The notes under the pieces: model-generated
Databases searched by the model: none
What the model was told of the DNA's origin: nothing
What the model saw: the letters and a program-made list of their open reading frames with translations, nothing else
Made by a program: the position numbers and the translations under genes
Assembly (NCBI GenBank): GCA_002358555.1
Contig: DEPC01000192.1
Location: 1 to 11,307, forward strand
Direction of reading: 5' to 3'
DNA length: 11,307 nt
Source of the DNA: Hungatella sp. UBA3402
GTDB taxonomy: Bacteria; Bacillota; Clostridia; Lachnospirales; Lachnospiraceae
Shown here: one piece after another, positions 6,834 through 11,307 of the stretch
Numbering within the stretch: the first letter of the stretch is position 1
Layout: each line of letters begins with the position of its first letter

Positions 6834-7781
6834 ATGAAGTATATTGACACATTGCGGGAAGGAATGCGCATATCAGAGGTATACTTATGCAAGAGTAAAC
6901 AGATTGCCCTGACAAAGTCAGGTAAAGAATATGGCAGTCTGGTGCTCCAGGATAAAACAGGAATCATTGACTCTAAGATATGGGATTTGAGTTCTCCAGG
7001 AGTAAGTAGCTTTGAAACTATGAACTATGTTCATGTGGATGCAGATGTAACAGTATTTCAAGGTTCCAATCAACTAAATGTAAAGCGTATCCGTAAGGCA
7101 GATGAAGGAGAATATGTTCCAGCAGACTATCTTCCTATGTCAACAAAAGATATCAAAACTATGTATATGGAATTAGTTGGATATGTAAAGTCTATTAAGA
7201 ATCCATATCTAAATAAATTGGCTTCTGGATTTTTTATAGAAGACCTCAAATTTGCCAAAGCATTTCGGTTTCATAGTGCTGCTAAGAGTGTTCATCACGG
7301 TTTTGTAGGAGGACTTCTAGAACATACTCTTAGTGTAGTAAAGATGTGTGATTATTTTGCTGGATACTATTTAAGTCTTAATCGGGATTTGCTTCTCACT
7401 GCTGCTTTGTTCCATGATATTGGAAAAGTAAAAGAGCTTTCCGTTTTTCCAGAAAATGATTATACCGATGATGGACAGCTTTTAGGGCATATTATCATTG
7501 GAACAGAGATGCTGACAGAAAAGATTCGCACAATCCCAGATTTTCCTCCAAAATTGGAACTGGAATTAAAACATTGTATTCTTGCCCATCATGGCGAGCT
7601 AGAATACGGCTCTCCCAAAAAACCAGCTCTTTTAGAGGCCCTGGCATTGAATTTTGCAGATAATACAGATGCCAAGATGGAAACCATGATAGAGGCTCTG
7701 CGGGCTGGCGGTGACAATATGGGCTGGCTCGGCTATAATCGACTTTTAGAGACAAATCTACGAAAAACCACGGAATTTTGA
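6834..7781 (+). CDS. yhaM: YhaM-like 3'-5' exoribonuclease (OB-fold plus HD domain)
   Basis: The protein matches the Bacillus subtilis YhaM family of cytosolic 3'-5' exoribonucleases that degrade short RNA and single-stranded DNA. An N-terminal OB-fold (about 1-90) contains GSLVLQDKTGIIDSKIWD (34-51). The HD metal-dependent phosphohydrolase domain (about 150-290) contains HHGFVGGLLEH (154-164), the LFHDIGK motif with His194-Asp195, AHH (251-253) and ADNTDAK (275-281). I start it at the ATG at 6834, because GGAGGG (6821-6826) stands 7 bases before it. This gives 315 residues, matching YhaM's 314. The in-frame ATG at 6813 has only a poor ribosome site and would place the good one inside the gene. 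It follows the HtrA-like gene by 69 bases. A hairpin follows. Confidence 0.9.
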   Translation: MKYIDTLREGMRISEVYLCKSKQIALTKSGKEYGSLVLQDKTGIIDSKIWDLSSPGVSSFETMNYVHVDADVTVFQGSNQLNVKRIRKADEGEYVPADYLPMSTKDIKTMYMELVGYVKSIKNPYLNKLASGFFIEDLKFAKAFRFHSAAKSVHHGFVGGLLEHTLSVVKMCDYFAGYYLSLNRDLLLTAALFHDIGKVKELSVFPENDYTDDGQLLGHIIIGTEMLTEKIRTIPDFPPKLELELKHCILAHHGELEYGSPKKPALLEALALNFADNTDAKMETMIEALRAGGDNMGWLGYNRLLETNLRKTTEF

Positions 7782-7817
7782 TAAAGAAGAAAGTGTTCCA
7801 AATTATCTGCACAAAAC

Positions 7818-7869
7818 GGAGTCCTGGAAAAAGGAGATTTCATCCTTTTCCAAGACTCCATTTCATTCT
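7818..7869 (+). terminator. Hairpin terminator after the yhaM-like gene
   Basis: GGAGTC (7818-7823) pairs with GACTCC (7854-7859), and inside it GGAAAAAGGA pairs with TCCTTTTCC around a loop of about 7 bases. The following stretch ATTTCATTCT is T-rich but interrupted. It is placed 36 bases after the stop codon at 7781, as expected for an intrinsic terminator. Confidence 0.6.
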
Positions 7870-7889
7870 ATCAATCTATGTATAATCAA

Positions 7890-8012
7890 AAGCAGGAGGG
7901 CTGCTTGAGTTGTTAGTCGAGGCCGGCAACGGGTGCGCGCAAGGTGCCGCCCGCCTCATTGTTATAAAATTCTGGCCTGCTCGGTAGTTGCCTACCGCTT
8001 GTTCTCAAGCCG
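7890..8012. other. GC-rich foldable patch in the yhaM-rlmD gap, possible structured RNA or mobile-element scar
   Basis: The gap 7782-8438 holds no supported gene. Within it this patch is far more GC-rich than its surroundings and has nested complementary segments. An outer stem pairs GCTTGAG (7903-7909) with CTCAAGC (8004-8010). One arm pairs GAGGCCGGCA (7919-7928) with TGCCG and GCCTC (7945-7949, 7953-7957) across a CCC bulge. A second arm pairs CGGTAG with CTACCG (7982-7987, 7992-7997) over a TTGC tetraloop. AAGCAG/CTGCTT (7890-7895, 7901-7906) competes with the outer stem. I do not recognise a known RNA family. It could be a small RNA, or a piece left by an element. Confidence 0.4.
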
Positions 8013-8320
8013 TATCATATCTTATCGATATCATGGTTATATCATATCAGAGAAATGTGAATAGAATTTGATGAATCCATAAAAGATGTGTAAAATTCTG
8101 GAAAGAATTCTTAAGAAACAAGGAAAGAATTTCTTGCGGGATAGGAATAAAGGGAATAGAATACAAGATTAGAGAGATTTATCGAAATCAAAATACTAGG
8201 TGACTGTGAAGTGAACTGTTGTAGAAATATTTTGACAATATCTGACATACTGTGTCTGTCCTAAACGACAGTATTATGCTATGCTAAAGTATGCCCAATA
8301 AAGGCAGCAGCTCATTTTTA

Positions 8321-8330
8321 TGGTATAAAT
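8321..8330 (+). promoter_or_regulatory. Possible extended -10 promoter of rlmD
   Basis: TGGTATAAAT fits an extended -10 element (TGnTATAAT-like) about 110 bases before the rlmD start. No clear -35 box accompanies it. The rest of 8013-8438 is AT-rich, with scattered short repeats such as TATCATATC and a CTGTC/GACAG dyad near 8255-8270. Confidence 0.3.
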
Positions 8331-8438
8331 ATAGTTACAGAAAATGACAGCAGAATATTAAAAACCCAGTATTTATGCATCTTTCAGAGTTTTGCAATTA
8401 CTTAAAAATTAGAATAGGATAAAAGGAGATAGCAATCC

Positions 8439-9905
8439 ATGATTGTTAAAAAGAATGATATTTTTGTGGTGGCAATCGAAGATATAAGTGATGATGGCTC
8501 AGGAATCGGCAAATTAGATGGATATATCTGGTTTATCAAGGATACTGTCATAGGAGATGTGGTAGAGGCTAAGGCCATGAAAGTAAAAAAATCTTATGGG
8601 TTTGCACGACTTTTGAATATTTTAACCCCTTCTGTCAATAGAATTGAACCTGCCTGTCCTGTAGCCAGACAATGTGGCGGATGCCAGCTTCAGGCCATGA
8701 ATTATGAAGAACAATTAAAACTAAAAGAAAATATGGTATACAATCATTTGACACGAATTGGAAAGCTCGAAAATTTAAAGAGAGTTCCAGTAAAAGTTTC
8801 TCATGAAAAATCGGTTGTACAATCTGCTTCAGATATATTATCAGAAGATGTTATAAGAGCAGATAATGATGTAATAGAGTTTTTTTCCATTATAGGTATG
8901 GATAATCCATGGAGATATCGCAATAAGGCACAATTTCCCTTTGGAATGGACAAAGAAGGCAATATTGTAACTGGATTTTTTGCAGGCAGAACCCACAAAA
9001 TTATTTCTAATGATGATTGTCTTTTAGGGATAGAAGAAAATCAGGAAATTCTGAGTATTATCAAAGATTTTATGATTCAATACCATATCAAACCTTATGA
9101 TGAGGAACAACACCAGGGGGTGCTGCGACATGTGCTGATACGTAAAGGCTTTCATACAGGACAGATAATGGTATGTTTGGTAATCAATGGGGATAACATG
9201 GCATCAGTAGAGAAGTTAATAGAAGAATTGATAAAGATAAAAGGCATGACCAGTATTTCGCTTAACATCAACAAAGAAAAGACCAATGTGATTATGGGGA
9301 AAGAGACTGTTCCACTTTATGGGAGTGGATATATTACAGATTTGATTGGAAATGTGAAATATCAGATTTCCCCAGTTTCTTTTTACCAAGTAAATCCTAT
9401 ACAGACAGAGAAATTATATCAAACTGCCCTGGATTATGCTGGGCTCACTGGAAATGAAGTGGTGTGGGATTTATATTGTGGTATTGGGACGATTTCGCTG
9501 TTTTTGGCACAAAAGGCAAAATGGGTATTTGGAGTGGAAATCGTTTCTCAGGCCATTGAGGATGCTAGGAGGAATGCAGAGCTAAATGGATTGTCAAATA
9601 TAGAATTTTTTGTAGGTAAAGCTGAGGAAGTCTTGCCTCAGAAATATGAAGAAAACCAGATTCATGCTAATGTAATCGTAGTGGACCCGCCTCGGAAGGG
9701 ATGTGATGAGAGATGTCTGGATACCATTGTGAAAATGAATCCAGAAAAGGTAGTGTATGTGAGCTGCGATTCTAGTACATTAGCTAGGGATTTAAGATAT
9801 TTATGTGATAGGGGATATGAGGTGAGGAAAGTAAGATGCTGTGATATGTTTGGGTGGACAGTGCATGTGGAGACTATTGCGTTGATACAAAAGAAAACCT
9901 TGTAG
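8439..9905 (+). CDS. rlmD: 23S rRNA (uracil-C5)-methyltransferase, RlmD/RumA type
   Basis: This 488-residue enzyme transfers a methyl group from S-adenosylmethionine to C5 of a uridine in 23S rRNA. Domains in order are an N-terminal TRAM RNA-binding domain (about 1-62), a [4Fe-4S] cluster motif CPVARQCGGC with Cys73, Cys79, Cys82 and probably Cys194, a central domain, and the Rossmann methyltransferase domain with DLYCGIGTISL (344-354) for cofactor binding, VDPPRKGC (415-422), the catalytic nucleophile Cys443 in VSCDSSTLARDL, and HVETIAL (476-482). A stretch of about 34 residues (115-148) between the cluster motif and IIGMDNPWRYRNKAQ looks like an insertion. AAAGGAGAT (8422-8430) precedes the ATG. 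Which uridine (747 or 1939) is modified cannot be told. Its 3' end adjoins conjugative-element remnants. Confidence 0.92.
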   Translation: MIVKKNDIFVVAIEDISDDGSGIGKLDGYIWFIKDTVIGDVVEAKAMKVKKSYGFARLLNILTPSVNRIEPACPVARQCGGCQLQAMNYEEQLKLKENMVYNHLTRIGKLENLKRVPVKVSHEKSVVQSASDILSEDVIRADNDVIEFFSIIGMDNPWRYRNKAQFPFGMDKEGNIVTGFFAGRTHKIISNDDCLLGIEENQEILSIIKDFMIQYHIKPYDEEQHQGVLRHVLIRKGFHTGQIMVCLVINGDNMASVEKLIEELIKIKGMTSISLNINKEKTNVIMGKETVPLYGSGYITDLIGNVKYQISPVSFYQVNPIQTEKLYQTALDYAGLTGNEVVWDLYCGIGTISLFLAQKAKWVFGVEIVSQAIEDARRNAELNGLSNIEFFVGKAEEVLPQKYEENQIHANVIVVDPPRKGCDERCLDTIVKMNPEKVVYVSCDSSTLARDLRYLCDRGYEVRKVRCCDMFGWTVHVETIALIQKKTL

Positions 9906-9942
9906 AAATCCTTTATTTTAGGCACTTTGCGAAACATTTCAT

Positions 9943-10371
9943 GTCCATGGGGTGTTGCAGGCGATAGGGTTTGCCCTGCTCGTGCTGTTCTTTGTCGTCG
10001 GCCTGATGCGTATCTGCAGCGACTTCGCAAGCGTGAAGAAGCTCGAACACACCTTGAAGCTGTTCATCCGTTTCGCCCTTGTGAAAGTTGCGGTCACTTA
10101 CGACTTGGAGCTAATGATGGCTCTGTTCAAAATCGTGTAGGGCATGATTTCCGCCGTTATGAAAGCCGCAAGCTTCGGCTCGGCACAAAATACTGTCTTG
10201 CCGTCGGAGATTGTGACAGCCATGGAAGACTGCAGCTTTTTCGAGAGCATCCCTCTTTGGGCGGTCAAGATGGTGTGGGGCTATATCGGGGAATTGGTGT
10301 TCAATATGCTCGTCCTTGTTGGTGCGGTCAAGATGGCAGACCATGTTGTGCGTGAGATAATAGGCTTGTAA
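9943..10371 (+). pseudogene. TrbL/VirB6-like conjugative transfer membrane protein, decayed
   Basis: One reading frame, interrupted by a TAG at 10138-10140, resembles the multi-spanning TrbL/VirB6-like (CD1112-type) channel protein of Firmicutes conjugative elements. The first part has a hydrophobic segment, LQAIGFALLVLFFVVGLM, then KLFIRFALVK and LELMMALFKIV. The second begins GMISAVMKAASFGSAQ and ends IGELVFNMLVLVGAVKMADH. The TAG stands where I expect glutamine (CAG). The N-terminal part is absent, and from memory of the family a block of about 80 residues is missing between IPLWAV and MVWGYIGEL. No start codon with a ribosome site is present. Family identity comes from recall of these conserved segments, not from a search. 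Confidence 0.75.
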
Positions 10372-10386
10372 AAATGCTGTATCCTG

Positions 10387-10430
10387 TTGACTTCATTGTA
10401 TGAAATAGATATAATATAGGTAGAATATTA
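10387..10430 (+). promoter_or_regulatory. Near-consensus promoter with overlapping dyad for the toxin-antitoxin operon
   Basis: TTGACT (10387-10392) and TATAAT (10410-10415) are separated by exactly 17 bases, making this one of the best sigma-A promoters in the window. A dyad, TAATAT (10412-10417) with ATATTA (10425-10430), overlaps the -10 box and the expected start site. This suits autorepression by the antitoxin, as in Phd/YefM systems. The use of the dyad is inference. Confidence 0.7.
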
Positions 10431-10457
10431 CTATCATTGATTTGAGGAGGTGTCGCT

Positions 10458-10745
10458 ATGAATATTCGCCCGTCAGCAGCAATCAGGCAGAATTACAATG
10501 AGATTGCCGAACAGTGCAGAAAAACCGCAGAGCCAGTTTTCCTTACTAAGAATGGCGAGGGGGATTTGGTGGTTATGGATATTGGGACTTATAACCGCAG
10601 AGAAAAAATGCTTAAGCTCCGTGAGGAACTTTTAGCGGTTGAGGAGGACAGGATGCGTGGCAGCAAAGGCTATTCCGTTGATGAAGTAGCTGCAATGATG
10701 CGTAATGCAATCAAGAAGGCGGCAGGTCATGGAACAGCAGAATAG
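10458..10745 (+). CDS. Type II antitoxin, Phd/YefM family
   Basis: The 95-residue protein shows the Phd/YefM pattern. The N-terminal DNA-binding and dimer domain contains IRQNYNEIAEQCRKTAEPVF (7-26), then a strand region, LTKNGEGDLVVMDIGTYNRR (29-48). A charged helical C-terminal region (50-95) is expected to be disordered alone and to wrap the toxin. Such antitoxins neutralise the partner toxin and, with it, repress their own promoter. GAGGAGGT (10444-10451) lies 6 bases before the ATG. The coding region overlaps the start of the toxin gene by 17 bases, typical of translationally coupled pairs. It lies between two broken conjugation genes but is itself intact. Confidence 0.9.
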   Translation: MNIRPSAAIRQNYNEIAEQCRKTAEPVFLTKNGEGDLVVMDIGTYNRREKMLKLREELLAVEEDRMRGSKGYSVDEVAAMMRNAIKKAAGHGTAE

Positions 10746-11046
10746 ATATCATGTTATTGTGTCACAACGGGCAACGCAGATGCTTGTTTCCCATGCTGCA
10801 TTTTTGGCGCAGGTCAGCCCCGAAGCTGCGGAACGGTTGACCGTAGAGTTTGAAAAAACTGCAAACTCACTGGAAATCATGCCGCAGAGATGTCCGTGGC
10901 TCACGGGGGAATATATTCCCAGAAACGCTTATCGGTTTATCCTGTTTGAAAAATGGTATATGATAATCTTCCAAATCATGGATGATATTGTTTATGCAGA
11001 TTATGTAGTGGATTGCAGGCAGGATTATGGATGGCTTATACGGTAA
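10729..11046 (+). CDS. Type II toxin, RelE/ParE family
   Basis: This 105-residue basic protein begins RYHVIVSQRATQML, typical of the first strand and helix of the RelE/ParE fold. It goes on to a helix pair (AAERLTVEFEKTANSLEIMPQRCPWL) and then the strand block YRFILFEKWYMIIFQI and DDIVYADYVVDCRQDY. Such toxins either cut ribosome-bound mRNA (RelE) or poison DNA gyrase (ParE), and sequence alone does not decide which. I choose the ATG at 10729, because AGGCGG (10717-10722) lies 6 bases upstream and the family match begins just after it. An ATG at 10705 would add eight unrelated residues. It is cotranscribed with the antitoxin and followed by a terminator. Confidence 0.85.
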   Translation: MEQQNRYHVIVSQRATQMLVSHAAFLAQVSPEAAERLTVEFEKTANSLEIMPQRCPWLTGEYIPRNAYRFILFEKWYMIIFQIMDDIVYADYVVDCRQDYGWLIR

Positions 11047-11070
11047 CAATGAAATAATCAGAAAAGGAAT

Positions 11071-11098
11071 CGTCACTTATTAAAGAGTGGCGGTTTTT
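11071..11098 (+). terminator. Intrinsic terminator of the toxin-antitoxin operon
   Basis: CGTCACT (11071-11077) pairs with AGTGGCG (11086-11092), with one G-U wobble and an 8-base loop, and is followed by GTTTTT. It lies 25 bases after the toxin stop codon. The toxin-antitoxin pair therefore has its own promoter and terminator and is independent of the flanking transfer genes. Confidence 0.75.
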
Positions 11099-11123
11099 AT
11101 GTTTCAAAAGAGGTGTTTATGGA

Positions 11124-11288
11124 TTGGAAGTAAAGATAAATAAGGAAATCCACAACTACATGAAATCCATGTTCTTCGGGCTGTCGATGCGGCAGTTTTT
11201 GTTTTCCATGCTTGCCTGCGGCGTGTCTGGTGCGGGCAAGCTGTTCTCCGGTTATTCCTTGCGTTTTACAGGCTTTTTTGATTGCTAG
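11124..11288 (+). pseudogene. PrgI-family conjugation protein, truncated after about 34 residues
   Basis: From the TTG at 11124 the frame reads LEVKINKEIH, then SMFFGLSMRQFLFSMLACGV (15-34), which is the characteristic start of PrgI-family membrane proteins of Firmicutes conjugative elements. TTG is the likely start, with AGAGGTG (11109-11115) 8 bases upstream. After Val34 (11223-11225) family likeness stops. The last 20 codons, to the TAG at 11286-11288, are read from another gene's antisense strand. The full-length protein is usually above 100 residues, so this is a broken gene made by a deletion or inversion. It would still be translated into a 54-residue product with one hydrophobic segment. 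Confidence 0.75.
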
Positions 11289-11307
11289 TCCTAACGGTCT
11301 GAAATCA
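11235..11307 (-). pseudogene. N-terminal fragment of an XRE/Cro-type helix-turn-helix regulator, broken at its 3' side
   Basis: Read from the right edge on the minus strand, the frame gives FRPLGLAIKKACKTQGITGE and then QLA. This is the first helix and turn of the XRE-type regulators that commonly sit in the control region of Firmicutes conjugative elements. The likeness ends at about 11235, and the frame then runs on into antisense prgI to a TAA at 11099-11097. The start codon lies outside the window. If the fused frame is made, it lacks the rest of the helix-turn-helix and would not be a working repressor. Confidence 0.6.

Larger units (their letters stand above)
9906..11307. mobile_element. 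Remnant of an integrative conjugative element downstream of rlmD
   Basis: Between the rlmD stop and the right edge lie three broken element genes and one intact toxin-antitoxin pair. They are a TrbL/VirB6-like pseudogene, a truncated PrgI, and the N-terminal part of an XRE-type regulator in reverse. The order TrbL then PrgI is that of Tn1549-like elements of Firmicutes. No integrase, relaxase, VirB4 or VirD4 is visible. GC content is raised in the pseudogene and the PrgI fragment compared with the core genes. The left limit lies between the rlmD stop and about 9940. The right limit is outside the window. Confidence 0.75.

Noticed and set aside
8232..8260. Perfect -35 box TTGACA in the rlmD upstream gap
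   Set aside because: No acceptable -10 box stands 16-18 bases downstream, so it is not called a promoter.
9927..10355. 142-residue plus-strand ORF over the TrbL remnant
   Set aside because: It is rich in Arg and Cys with no family likeness and is a shadow of the TrbL frame in GC-rich DNA. The other frame carries recognisable membrane-protein segments.
11097..11234. Minus-strand open frame continuing from the XRE fragment across prgI
   Set aside because: Past 11235 it is only the antisense of prgI and resembles nothing. The open frame is a consequence of the junction.

Overview
The window looks like a chromosomal segment of a low-GC, strictly anaerobic Clostridia, most likely a Lachnospiraceae gut bacterium. 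The grounds are AT-rich genes with strong AGGAGG ribosome sites, fermentative formate metabolism, a YhaM-type exoribonuclease, and remnants of the integrative conjugative elements common in that group. No rRNA, tRNA or CRISPR array was found.

Left part (1-3286, minus strand): an anaerobic pyruvate module in the order pyruvate formate-lyase large chain, a separate 81-residue glycyl-radical protein, then the radical-SAM activase, which runs off the left edge. The large chain has the active-site cysteine pair but no glycyl-radical domain. That domain is the small neighbouring gene, so the enzyme appears to be naturally split into two polypeptides. Diverging from it (3578-3778, plus) is a small DUF1858/CxxC redox protein with its own promoter and a strong terminator.

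Middle (4065-9905, plus): a Cof-type HAD phosphatase with a TTG start; a gap with a long hairpin and two AT-rich palindromes beside a -10 box; a membrane-anchored, acidic-stalked HtrA-like protein with a PDZ domain in which all three catalytic residues appear to be replaced; a YhaM-like OB/HD 3'-5' exoribonuclease; a 657-base non-coding gap holding a GC-rich, strongly foldable patch; and an RlmD/RumA-type 23S rRNA uracil methyltransferase.

Right part (9906-11307): the decayed remains of an integrative conjugative element directly behind rlmD, a gene whose 3' end is a known target of such elements. They comprise a TrbL/VirB6-like pseudogene with an in-frame stop and an apparent internal deletion, an intact Phd/YefM-RelE/ParE toxin-antitoxin pair with a near-consensus promoter, and a PrgI fragment joined within about nine bases to the reversed start of an XRE-type regulator. 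The toxin-antitoxin pair is the only intact part of the element visible here.
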